Shown: piece after piece, positions 1 to 8,273 of the stretch
Position numbering within the stretch: the stretch's first letter is position 1
Layout of the letters: every line of letters begins with the position of its first letter
Assembly: GCA_949294335.1 (NCBI GenBank)
Contig: CASFGO010000022.1
Coordinates: forward strand, 1 to 41,179
Length of the DNA: 41,179 nucleotides
From: an uncultured bacterium
Lineage (GTDB): Bacteria; Cyanobacteriota; Vampirovibrionia; Gastranaerophilales; Gastranaerophilaceae
Direction: 5' to 3'
Position numbers and translations under genes: made by a program
Notes under the pieces: model-generated
The model's database searches: none
What the model was told of the DNA's origin: nothing
Seen by the model: only the letters and a program-made list of their open reading frames with translations

Positions 1-3000
1 CCTTTCTGATGGGACAATAGAATATACAACAACAAACAAAGATGGAGTAGAATTTAAAACCAAAAATCCAGAAGAATTAGTAATGGGATTATTAGGTTAT
101 GCAGCACAAAAATCTGCAGAGGGTAGAAATATAAAATTGATACCTGACGGAACAATGGTTGAATATGACCCAAATGGTAAACCTACTGTTTTAAATGATG
201 AACATTCTATGCTAAAAGGTCGCGATTTTTCTACTGATGAAGTTTTAAATGACATTGATGATGCTAATGCTCCTGTAAGAATGAATGATAATATAACTGA
301 CGCAACGTTATTACATAATAGAAATATGGCTAATCCTACAGCTAGTAGAGTAAGAAAGTCTTTAGAAGAACCAGGTCTTAGAAAAATACCTTCTAATTTG
401 AAATCTATATCTAAGCTTGTTCCTGATATAACATCTGACGAATTAAAAATTAAGGCTAATACTTTAGTAGATTATATTGATCCTAATAAGGTAAAAGATA
501 GAGAAAAATCTAATAATAAAAAATTGACCCCAGAAGGCGAAGAATTAGTTTGGAAAGCTGCAGAAGGTTTACGAAATAATGCATTATCAGTAGAAGATAA
601 TATTGTTAAATCTATGCTTGATGCAGGTTTAGCAACATCTGAGACATTAAAGCATAGAAGTAAGGGGTTACAAAGTCTTCATGATAAACTCAGAACATTT
701 TTAATAGAAAATCCTGATCAGTCTTTTGAAGATGCAATAAGAAGCGTTAAAGATTCAGTAGGGGTAAGGACTGTTAATGAATCTAAATCGTTTGCAGATC
801 ATCCTGAAGTTAAAGAATTATTAGAAAAAGGTGATACGAAATCAGCTATAAATAAAGCTGTAGAATTAGAGTCTGATTACGTTTTACAAGGACTAATGAA
901 AATTGTAGATAAAATGGCTGATGGAACTGCCGATATTAAATTAACTCGTGTTGCTAATTATATGGGTGAGGATGGTATTCCATATTTTACAGAAAGTCAA
1001 TTAAATAAATTAAGGTCTCATGCTGCTGAAAAGGGTATTGAACTTCCTATAATTAGTAGAGTTGTAGACGTAAAAGATAGAGCATCTATTAATGATGTAT
1101 ATACAGATAAAGCTTCAACCAAAATAAGAAAATCAGGATATACAGCTTTACAAATGAATTTTGAAACTAAAGATGGAGATATATTTGAATGGCAATATCG
1201 TGGTGATAAATTAAATGATTTTGGTGAAGGTGAACATGTTCCTTATGATTTGAGAACTGGTAAAGATATTATTGGTAAAGATGTTGTTCTAACTCCTTTA
1301 TATGAACCAATGAAAGAAATATTAACAAACAAAAAAATAATGCCTGATGATTTATATAAAGAGTATAATGCATATTTAACAGCTCATTATAAATATTTAA
1401 GATTAACTGAATTAGGCTTTAAAGTTGAAGAACCTAAACTACCAAAAGGTATGGACGAAAGACTAAGAGCCGAAAACTTAATCTTATTACATGATGTTGC
1501 TGATAGATTAAAAAATGGAAAAATTACTCAAGAAGAAGCCCTAAAAGAATATAATGAAAGATTAATCAGAAATACAAAAGATAATGTGACATCTCATTCA
1601 TATAAATCAGATTTAGATATGATAACTGAAAATTCTACAATTGATCGTTATGAAGCATCCAAAAGACTTAGTCCAAGAAGTGATGGTAATAAAACTGAAT
1701 TTGAAAGATTAACCAAAGCCTGTATGGATAAAGATGGTAATATAAAGAATAATTTATTAATCCTAGCAGAATATTTTAGATCTGAAGGTATTGAAGACAA
1801 TATTATAATTGATTTTATAAATAAATATAAAAATAATGATGGAGTTATTGATGATTCAATATTTAAAGATTTTAATCAGTTTTTAAATATTTCAAGACTA
1901 GATACAAACCAAGGTATTAATGGCTTCTTAGCATTACCTTATGATAAATCAAGTACAAAAGTTAATCTTTCTTATGCATCAAGAGTTATGGATTTACATA
2001 ATTCAGGATTAAGCTGGGAAAATATTGAATTAATTACTGATACAATGCAAAATGTTGATTTGAATAAATCTCCAGATGCATTTGATATTTTATCTGATTT
2101 ATCCCTTAAAATTCATAAGCTTCCAGAGGAAAAAACTAAGAATCTAAATAAAAAGGAAATGAGTCAAATATTTAGTACCTTATTAAAAAATGATGGTAGT
2201 ATTGATAAAAATTCAGTTGAGTTGGCATATGTATTAACTACTTCATCGATGAGGCGTGATAATTTAGCTAGAATAATTAATCTTGCGAAAGATTCTAAAA
2301 CAGGCGAGGTTAATTCAGATATTAATGATGGTTTAATGTATCTTATTTATACGACTGAAAAACCAAATTTAAATTCTGTATATGTTGATTATACTTTTCA
2401 TAACATAATGTCTGCAATTAGAAATAAAAATAATCCAAATTCTACATCATTAAAGTCGTTAATAGGTTTATATCAATCTTTCTCTGCTTTGGCAAAAAAG
2501 AATAATCCTAATATACAAGTTAATAATATTGTGCATTTGAGAAAAGCTATGCTTATTTATAAAGCTATTAAAAATGAAGATGGAACAATTAATCAAACTA
2601 AAAATCAGCTTGCAACTCAGATGATAAATGCAAAATTTACTGATAATGCAATACAAGAAACATTATATAGGTCAACAATGAGTGATGGCTCATTTAATGA
2701 TAATATATTCAAGGCATATATGAAAAACTTTAATAATTTACCAGTAGAAGATAAACAAAATCTTGTTACTGTTGATATAAAAGTAGAGCAAGGAATTGTT
2801 CGTCAAACTATGCGATTTAAAGATAATTCAACAAAGGTTTTTGAAATAAATCCTAAAAATATTCTAGAAAAAAGTGAATATGAAGTTCAGAATAGAAATG
2901 TAAATAATAGATATAATAATGTTTATACTAAACTAGTTGATGCAAAAAGAGGAAAATCGACTAAAGTAATTAAAAAGAATGGAAATGTACAATCTGAAAT

Positions 3001-3958
3001 AACTATATTAGTTGATTCAAATGGTAAAAAAATAGGTACTGAATATGTATCTAAGTCAGGTATCAATGGAATGTTGGATGTCCGTTTTAGAGATAATGAA
3101 GGTAATACTTATCCATTAAGTTCTATTCAAAGAGATTTATATGGAAATATTTCTGTAAATAAAGATTTTGTTTCACTTAATGGGACAAGAACCGAATTTA
3201 ACTCATATCATAAAAATAATGGTTCATATAATAGTGAATATAAAATAACAGATTCTTCAGGAAATGTCCTTCTTCATGAAAAACGAACATTTGATGTTAT
3301 TGATGATAAGCATTTTAAAAGTTCAATTAATGGTTTAGAATATGATATTCAAATTGATGACTTAAATGTTATGACTGTTACAAATTTCCAAGGAGAAAAA
3401 GTTCGCTTTGATTTAGATGAATTTACCTTAAATAATTATGATGAATTTAAGAATATAATAAAACAAATACCAGGTCATGAGTTTTTCAATATGGTTAAAA
3501 CAAAACTAAATTCTTTAGGAACTATGCAATCTAGTAATGCTCATTATATTGCAGGTGCGAATATAATAGAGTTTGGAAGAGGGCATAAAGGCATTTCTAC
3601 TTTCTTTCATGAATTTGGACATAATAAGGATTGGTTGCTTAATTCCGACGATTATAAGAATGTAATAAGAAATGATAATCAATTTATACAAATTTATGAA
3701 AGAGAACGTGAAGCATTTATGAAAGAATTCCCAACATTGCAACGAGATTTCATTTCTTATTTTATATCTGTAGATAATCTTCAATCAAGAGGGAACCAAA
3801 ACCTTAGAGAAGTTGTAGCAGAAACAAATAATATTCTTTCAACTCCAACTCAAGGAGAAGGGCTGGAATTTAGAAAATATTATTTAGAAAGATATTTCCC
3901 TGAAACTGTTGCTTATCTAGCAAAAAAATTAAATCCTGATATTTATATTAATCAATAA
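1..3958 (+). CDS. Giant multidomain protein, RelA/SpoT-like domain plus C-terminal HExxH metallopeptidase (5' partial)
   Basis: The reading frame is open to the left edge (codons from base 2), so the ATG at 83 is internal or uncertain and the N-terminus lies outside the window. Numbering from that ATG (1291 residues), residues 190-391 carry in order the four RelA/SpoT synthetase signatures: an RSK-x-LQSLHDKL segment (192-203), KDSVGVR (223-229), KSGYTALQ (350-357) and FEWQYR followed by EGEH (368-385). These parallel RxK-SI-K, D-AG-R, GYRS-H and EIQIR-EH. Two usually conserved residues differ (GYTA for GYRS, Q for H), so the nucleotide product is unknown. Residues 545-885 are helical with recurring DGxI loops, and 890-1130 look beta-rich. 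Residues 1176-1180 read HEFGH, with EVVAE at 1243-1247, the gluzincin zinc-peptidase pattern. No membrane segment is visible. It is probably an effector or toxin-like protein; the function is inferred. Confidence 0.8.
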   Translation, partial: LSDGTIEYTTTNKDGVEFKTKNPEELVMGLLGYAAQKSAEGRNIKLIPDGTMVEYDPNGKPTVLNDEHSMLKGRDFSTDEVLNDIDDANAPVRMNDNITDATLLHNRNMANPTASRVRKSLEEPGLRKIPSNLKSISKLVPDITSDELKIKANTLVDYIDPNKVKDREKSNNKKLTPEGEELVWKAAEGLRNNALSVEDNIVKSMLDAGLATSETLKHRSKGLQSLHDKLRTFLIENPDQSFEDAIRSVKDSVGVRTVNESKSFADHPEVKELLEKGDTKSAINKAVELESDYVLQGLMKIVDKMADGTADIKLTRVANYMGEDGIPYFTESQLNKLRSHAAEKGIELPIISRVVDVKDRASINDVYTDKASTKIRKSGYTALQMNFETKDGDIFEWQYRGDKLNDFGEGEHVPYDLRTGKDIIGKDVVLTPLYEPMKEILTNKKIMPDDLYKEYNAYLTAHYKYLRLTELGFKVEEPKLPKGMDERLRAENLILLHDVADRLKNGKITQEEALKEYNERLIRNTKDNVTSHSYKSDLDMITENSTIDRYEASKRLSPRSDGNKTEFERLTKACMDKDGNIKNNLLILAEYFRSEGIEDNIIIDFINKYKNNDGVIDDSIFKDFNQFLNISRLDTNQGINGFLALPYDKSSTKVNLSYASRVMDLHNSGLSWENIELITDTMQNVDLNKSPDAFDILSDLSLKIHKLPEEKTKNLNKKEMSQIFSTLLKNDGSIDKNSVELAYVLTTSSMRRDNLARIINLAKDSKTGEVNSDINDGLMYLIYTTEKPNLNSVYVDYTFHNIMSAIRNKNNPNSTSLKSLIGLYQSFSALAKKNNPNIQVNNIVHLRKAMLIYKAIKNEDGTINQTKNQLATQMINAKFTDNAIQETLYRSTMSDGSFNDNIFKAYMKNFNNLPVEDKQNLVTVDIKVEQGIVRQTMRFKDNSTKVFEINPKNILEKSEYEVQNRNVNNRYNNVYTKLVDAKRGKSTKVIKKNGNVQSEITILVDSNGKKIGTEYVSKSGINGMLDVRFRDNEGNTYPLSSIQRDLYGNISVNKDFVSLNGTRTEFNSYHKNNGSYNSEYKITDSSGNVLLHEKRTFDVIDDKHFKSSINGLEYDIQIDDLNVMTVTNFQGEKVRFDLDEFTLNNYDEFKNIIKQIPGHEFFNMVKTKLNSLGTMQSSNAHYIAGANIIEFGRGHKGISTFFHEFGHNKDWLLNSDDYKNVIRNDNQFIQIYEREREAFMKEFPTLQRDFISYFISVDNLQSRGNQNLREVVAETNNILSTPTQGEGLEFRKYYLERYFPETVAYLAKKLNPDIYINQ

Positions 3959-3986
3959 AATATGTTATATTATTAAAGAGGTAATT

Positions 3987-4424
3987 ATGAATAATAAAGT
4001 AAATAATACAAGTAATATAAATTTTCATTCAGTAAATGGAGTAAATAAAATGGATACTGAAAAAACTTATGGAGATAAAGTCTATGATATGATTGATGCT
4101 GTAACAGAACGAGCAGAAAGAGAAGTTCCTGAATACGGTGATTTCGCTCCAGTTTATGAAGAGTTTAAAAATACTAATTCTAAATTGCCTATTGATAGAT
4201 ATCAATTAAAAGTTTTAAAAATGCCTAAAGAAGATGTTCCTGATGAAAAACAACGTTTTCTTCAAGCAGCAGTTTATGCTCCTGCAGGTGATTATAAAGC
4301 TGATATGTTAATTGGTGCAGGTCATAAAGATAAAATAATGGAAATCCTAAAATCAGATGAGTTTCCTGAAACATTGAATGATGCATATATTAAACTTGTT
4401 GATTTTATGCAAAATCCTGACTAA
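3987..4424 (+). CDS. Small hypothetical protein downstream of the giant protein
   Basis: A 145-residue acidic, soluble-looking protein that I do not recognise. It starts 28 nt after the giant gene, with a good ribosome binding site (AAAGAGG, 5 nt before the ATG), so the two are probably co-transcribed. The N-terminal ~30 residues are Asn/Ser-rich and look disordered (contains INFHSVNG); the rest (residues 30-145) is predicted mainly helical, ending in an amphipathic helix. There is no signal peptide or membrane segment. Its last 4 nt overlap the convergent SDR gene. Position and size would fit an immunity protein or chaperone for the upstream effector-like protein, but this is inference from synteny only. 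Confidence 0.75.
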   Translation: MNNKVNNTSNINFHSVNGVNKMDTEKTYGDKVYDMIDAVTERAEREVPEYGDFAPVYEEFKNTNSKLPIDRYQLKVLKMPKEDVPDEKQRFLQAAVYAPAGDYKADMLIGAGHKDKIMEILKSDEFPETLNDAYIKLVDFMQNPD

Positions 4425-5110
4425 TATCCAACACTTAAGCCTGCACATAGGTTAATTGATTGACCTGTAACTCCTTTGGCTTCTTCTGATATTAAATATT
4501 TTACCATGCCGGCAATCTCAATTGGTTGTACAAAACGTTTTTGTGGGATACAGTCAACAATTTCTTCTTTTGAAAACTCGGAATTCTCAACAGAAGAATT
4601 TCCTAAATCTGTTTCTACCCAACCAGGATTTATTGTGTTTATGGTTATATTGTACTGAGCAACTTCAAGAGCTATCGCTTTTGTCATTCCAATTAAACCT
4701 GCTTTTGTTGCTGAATAAATACTTGCTCCTGCTTCGCCCATTACTCCTGATATTGAACCGATATTTATTATTCTACCCCATTTTTCTTCTTTCATATATG
4801 GTAATGCTTGTGAAATTATGTACATAGGGATTTCTAAATTAACTCTTGTTAATCGTTCGATATCTTCGAGTGTGTTTGAATCCGCTTCTTTATATATGTA
4901 TTCCCCAGCATTATTAATGATAATATCAATTTTATTTGATTTGATGTATTCGCCAAGTTTTTCAACATCTTTTTCAAAATCACATACTAAATAGTTTTGA
5001 TATTGTTTAAGCCTTTCCTCGCATCTTCCTACTGCAAAAATATTCCCATCAATATTATTCGCAATACTTTCACCAATTCCCTTAGATGCTCCTGTAACTA
5101 ATATATTCAT
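4421..5110 (-). CDS. SDR family NAD(P)-dependent oxidoreductase (FabG-like)
   Basis: 229-residue short-chain dehydrogenase/reductase. The Rossmann motif TGASKGIG is at residues 6-13, NNAG in the middle, and the catalytic Ser plus YSATK (YxxxK) in the second half, followed by INPGWVETDL. These are classical SDR features, and the closest well-known relatives are 3-oxoacyl-ACP reductases. The C-terminus ends INLCAGLSVGY rather than the usual VDGG, and the neighbours are not fatty-acid genes, so the substrate is unknown. The start codon overlaps the stop of the upstream tcdA-like gene as ATGA (5107-5110), indicating translational coupling. It is the last gene of the nrtR-secG-tcdA-SDR operon and is convergent with the small plus-strand gene. 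Confidence 0.9.
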   Translation of the reverse strand: MNILVTGASKGIGESIANNIDGNIFAVGRCEERLKQYQNYLVCDFEKDVEKLGEYIKSNKIDIIINNAGEYIYKEADSNTLEDIERLTRVNLEIPMYIISQALPYMKEEKWGRIINIGSISGVMGEAGASIYSATKAGLIGMTKAIALEVAQYNITINTINPGWVETDLGNSSVENSEFSKEEIVDCIPQKRFVQPIEIAGMVKYLISEEAKGVTGQSINLCAGLSVGY

Positions 5111-5841
5111 TTTATTATCCTTTGAACTACATAACTTGCCATATATATACCTGCTGTTGATGCAACAAATGGGGTTGAAGATGGAATAATTTTTGTAAAC
5201 TCAATTTGTTCACCTGAATTTGTTGTTATATTTTCAACCTCTGAGATTTTTTCTTGAACTGTTGGTGTTTCTTCACTTGTTACAACTGTTATACCTGTTT
5301 CAATTCCTCGCTTTTTAAGTTGATATAAAACATTAGAAACAAATGGTGCTTTTTTATTTTTTATTTCGGAAATATCAGAAATATATAGCTTTGTAGGGTC
5401 AATCCTGTTTCCTGCACCCATTGAACTTATTACAGGTATATTTTGTTTTACGCAATATTCTAATAATGAAATTTTTGATCTCATTGTATCTATTGCATCA
5501 ATAACAAAATCTGCAGAAAAATTATAATTGTTTTCTGTATAGAAATCGTCAATTATATTAAGTTTAATATTTGGATTAATGTCTTTTAGTCTATTTTCAA
5601 AAAGTTTTGTTTTTTTCTCTCCAATAGTAGAATTAAGAGCAATAATTTGTCGATTAATATTTGTTTTTGAAACATTATCAAAATCAACAATTGTTAATTC
5701 TCCGACTCCTGCTCTTGCAAGCATTTCAGCAGAATATCCTCCGACTCCGCCTAATCCAAATATTGCAACATGCGATAAAGACAGCCTCTCTTGTGCTGTC
5801 TTACCCCAATAAAGTTCATTTCTTGAAAATATCTCGTTCAT
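5107..5841 (-). CDS. tcdA: ThiF/MoeB-family E1-like enzyme, probable tRNA cyclic t6A dehydratase
   Basis: 244-residue E1-like adenylating protein. It has the nucleotide-binding glycine motif GLGGVGGYSAEMLARAG near residues 29-45, then DFDNVSKTNINRQ, DAIDT and SSMGAGNRIDPT, the order and spacing of TcdA/CsdL, which dehydrates N6-threonylcarbamoyladenosine in ANN-decoding tRNAs to its cyclic form. The segment after DPT, where TcdA usually has a T-x-DPLAR stretch, reads KNKKAPFVSNV, so this part is divergent. No sulfur-carrier gene lies nearby, which argues against ThiF/MoeB roles. It starts 3 nt after the secG stop and shares ATGA with the following SDR gene. Confidence 0.85.
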   Translation of the reverse strand: MNEIFSRNELYWGKTAQERLSLSHVAIFGLGGVGGYSAEMLARAGVGELTIVDFDNVSKTNINRQIIALNSTIGEKKTKLFENRLKDINPNIKLNIIDDFYTENNYNFSADFVIDAIDTMRSKISLLEYCVKQNIPVISSMGAGNRIDPTKLYISDISEIKNKKAPFVSNVLYQLKKRGIETGITVVTSEETPTVQEKISEVENITTNSGEQIEFTKIIPSSTPFVASTAGIYMASYVVQRIIK

Positions 5842-5844
5842 TAA

Positions 5845-6069
5845 TTATTTAACGATACCAAATCCTAATAAAAATACACAAACAAGAAATACTACAGCGA
5901 CTATTGCAGTAATCTTATTTAATCTTTTTTCTGCACCTTTTTGGGATGCAAACATTTGAGATGCACCACCAAATCCTGCGATTCCATCGCCCTTAGGTGA
6001 GTGTAATAATATTAAGCATATAAGTAATAAAGCTGATAAAACTTGAACTGCCCAAACAAATCCTAACAT
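5845..6069 (-). CDS. secG: Preprotein translocase subunit SecG
   Basis: 74 residues with two membrane helices (about 5-22 and 52-72) joined by the conserved cytoplasmic loop LLHSPKGDGIAGFGGASQ, the SecG signature. It forms the accessory subunit of the SecYEG channel in the inner membrane. Length is normal for the family. The ribosome binding site AAGGAG precedes the ATG. It overlaps the end of nrtR by 7 nt and is followed by tcdA after 3 nt, so it is co-transcribed in an operon whose other members are functionally unrelated. Confidence 0.93.
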   Translation of the reverse strand: MLGFVWAVQVLSALLLICLILLHSPKGDGIAGFGGASQMFASQKGAEKRLNKITAIVAVVFLVCVFLLGFGIVK

Positions 6070-6743
6070 TTTTTCTCCTTTTTAATAAAATGTGCACGTT
6101 TTGAATTCAGTCTGATGTTATCAAATGTGTATAGTCTGGCAGGTCTTTTAGATGTAGATTTAGAAAATTCTTCTAACTCTCTAAGACCTTCAGTTTGGAT
6201 AACTTTCTTTCTGAAGTTTCTTTTATCCAGCTTCTTACCCATAATAAGTTCGTATGCTTTTTGCATTTCAGTTAATGTGAATTTTTCATTTAATAATTGA
6301 TATGCAACAGGACACATTTCTAATCTTTCTCTTGTTCTTTTTAAAGAATATTGAATAATTTCCTTGTGGTCAAATGCCAAAGCAGGTAAATCATCAACCT
6401 TATGCCATGCAACATTATCAGCATTTACAACATTAACGTCCTCTGCTCTAATAAGTGCAAAATAAGCACAGGTTATAACCCTTGATACAGGGTGTCTTAA
6501 AGGATCGCCAAATGTATATAACTGCTCTAAATAAATATTATCTACATTAGTTTTTTCTTTAAGAATTCTCATGGCTGCAGCATCTAAATCTTCAGACATG
6601 CGAACATAACCACCTGGGATTGCCCATTTACCTTTAAATGGTTCATTGTCTCTTTTGACTAATAACACCTTTAATTCATCGTTTTTAATTGTTAGTATTA
6701 CTGTATCGACAGTAATTTCATGCGTTTTTGTTTCATTAAACAT
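6063..6743 (-). CDS. nrtR: NrtR-type Nudix transcriptional regulator
   Basis: 226 residues: an N-terminal Nudix fold (about 8-140) and a C-terminal winged helix (about 150-226, LDKRNFRKKVIQTEGL and RPARLYTF), the NrtR layout of ADP-ribose-sensing repressors of NAD metabolism. The Nudix box is degraded: after GGYVRMSED the usual REUxEE core reads R-ILK-EK, so hydrolysis is probably lost, as in many NrtR proteins. A glutamine-dependent NAD synthetase gene lies elsewhere in this window (27263-29362), a plausible but unproven target. The gene starts a four-gene operon and has a palindrome over its own ribosome binding site, suggesting autoregulation. Alternatively it may regulate another Nudix-linked pathway. 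Confidence 0.85.
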   Translation of the reverse strand: MFNETKTHEITVDTVILTIKNDELKVLLVKRDNEPFKGKWAIPGGYVRMSEDLDAAAMRILKEKTNVDNIYLEQLYTFGDPLRHPVSRVITCAYFALIRAEDVNVVNADNVAWHKVDDLPALAFDHKEIIQYSLKRTRERLEMCPVAYQLLNEKFTLTEMQKAYELIMGKKLDKRNFRKKVIQTEGLRELEEFSKSTSKRPARLYTFDNIRLNSKRAHFIKKEKKC

Positions 6744-6745
6744 AA

Positions 6746-6771
6746 ATAATCCTCATGATGATTATATTATA
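6746..6771 (-). promoter_or_regulatory. Palindromic operator and -10 box upstream of nrtR
   Basis: Bases 6746-6765 form a 20-bp palindrome matching its reverse complement at 18 of 20 positions (arms ATAATC/GATTAT around TCATGA). On the minus strand a TATAAT box (6766-6771) directly abuts it, and the nrtR ribosome binding site GAGG lies inside it, 2 nt from the ATG. A protein bound here would block both transcription start and translation. NrtR itself is the obvious candidate ligand. No good -35 was found. Confidence 0.55.
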
Positions 6772-6876
6772 AACATGTTAATTTTGTATACTTTGTAATA
6801 ATAATTAAAATTTACTTTATATTTTCTTATGTTTAGTCTATCGTAAATAAGTAATAGATAACTTAGGAGAGGACTT

Positions 6877-8250
6877 ATGTATAACGTTGCAATTATTGGT
6901 GCTGGCCCAGCTGGGATTTTTTCTGCGCTTGAAATAGTAAAGCTAAAACCAGATTGGAAAGTTGTTTTAATTGAAAAAGGTGACAAAATAGAAGATAGGA
7001 AATGTTTGTTGCGTGAAGGTTATGCAAAATGTCCTTCTTGTAAAAAATGTGGACTTCTTTGTGGCTGGGGGGGAGCAGGTGCTTTCTCTGACGGAAAATT
7101 GACACTTACTCCTGATGTTGGTGGTCACTTAGTTGATTATATGTCAAGAAAAGAAGTTGAAGATTTGATTGATTATTCAGATAAACTTTATCTTGAATAT
7201 GGTGCTACAGATGAAGTTTTTGGGACTGATAGAAAAATATTTGATGAACTTGAACATCAAGCAGCACTTGCAGAGTTAAAATTAGTTCACTCTCCTGTAA
7301 GACATTTAGGTACAGAAAGAAGTCTTGACGTATTGAAAAATATGCAAGATTATTTGATGGATAAAATTACTATTTTAAATAATGTTTCAGCAAAGAATTT
7401 AATTGTAGAATGTGAGCAAGTAAAAGGTATTGTTCTTGATAATGGGGAAACAATAAGAGCTGAATATACAATTATTGCTCCGGGACGCGAAGGTGCTGAT
7501 TGGTTAACACATGAATTTGCTAAAAATAAAATTGGCATGGTTAATAATGCTGTAGATATAGGAGTTAGAGTTGAGCTTCCTGCCCCTGTATTTGAACCTA
7601 TTACTAATAAATTATATGAATCAAAATTAATTTATTACTCTCCAAAATTTGGTGATGCAGTAAGAACATTCTGTATGAATCCAAATGGAGAAGTCGTTCA
7701 AGAAAATTATAACGGTATTGCAACTGTAAACGGTCATAGTTATGCAAATATTAAAACTAAAAATACAAACTTTGCATTATTAGTAAGTGAACAGTTTACA
7801 GAACCATTTAAAGAACCAATTGCATACGGTCAAAGAATTGCATCATTAGCAAATATGTTAGGTGGTGGAATTTTAGTTCAAAGATTTGGCGATTTATTAG
7901 ATGGTCGTCGCTCTACTCCTGATAGAATCAAATCAAGTATTATAGAACCTACTTTAAAATGTGCAACTCCTGGTGATTTAAGCTTGGTTTTACCGTATAG
8001 ACAGCTAACAAGTATTATTGAAATGCTTTTTGCATTAGATAAAATTGCACCAGGAACTGCTTCAAGATATACTTTATTATATGGTATTGAAGTTAAATTC
8101 TATTCAGCAAGAGTTAAATTAACAAATAACTTAGAAACAGAAGGAGTCAAAAACTTATTTACAATTGGTGATGGTGCCGGAGTTACTAGAGGTTTGATTC
8201 AAGCTTCTGCATCAGGGGTACATGTTGCAAGAGTTATTTGCTCTAGATAG
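6877..8250 (+). CDS. FAD-dependent dehydrogenase (COG2509-like)
   Basis: 457-residue flavoprotein. The N-terminal FAD-binding motif is GAGPAG (8-13), with the acidic end of the second strand at IEKGD. A cysteine-rich stretch CPSCKKCGLLCGW (about 49-61) is followed by GGAGAFSDGKL, which is characteristic of the uncharacterised FAD-dependent dehydrogenases of COG2509. The C-terminal FAD segment is LFTIGDGAGVTRGLIQA. The four cysteines could be redox-active or bind metal. The substrate is unknown. The ribosome binding site AGGAGAGG is 4 nt before the ATG. It is divergent from nrtR and is followed by the histidine kinase after 23 nt. Confidence 0.88.
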   Translation: MYNVAIIGAGPAGIFSALEIVKLKPDWKVVLIEKGDKIEDRKCLLREGYAKCPSCKKCGLLCGWGGAGAFSDGKLTLTPDVGGHLVDYMSRKEVEDLIDYSDKLYLEYGATDEVFGTDRKIFDELEHQAALAELKLVHSPVRHLGTERSLDVLKNMQDYLMDKITILNNVSAKNLIVECEQVKGIVLDNGETIRAEYTIIAPGREGADWLTHEFAKNKIGMVNNAVDIGVRVELPAPVFEPITNKLYESKLIYYSPKFGDAVRTFCMNPNGEVVQENYNGIATVNGHSYANIKTKNTNFALLVSEQFTEPFKEPIAYGQRIASLANMLGGGILVQRFGDLLDGRRSTPDRIKSSIIEPTLKCATPGDLSLVLPYRQLTSIIEMLFALDKIAPGTASRYTLLYGIEVKFYSARVKLTNNLETEGVKNLFTIGDGAGVTRGLIQASASGVHVARVICSR

Positions 8251-8266
8251 TATTACATGGTATAAT
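8238..8266 (+). promoter_or_regulatory. Promoter of histidine kinase, leaderless type
   Basis: TTGCTC (8238-8243), 17-nt spacer, TATAAT (8261-8266) with an extended -10 TGg just upstream. The ATG follows after only 7 nt, so the transcript would begin at or next to the start codon. No properly spaced Shine-Dalgarno sequence exists. Confidence 0.5.
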
Positions 8267-8273
8267 TCGGGGT

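Noticed and set aside
2468..2656. Minus-strand ORFs within the giant gene
   Set aside because: They have no ribosome binding site and are shadowed by a continuous plus-strand frame with consistent domain motifs.
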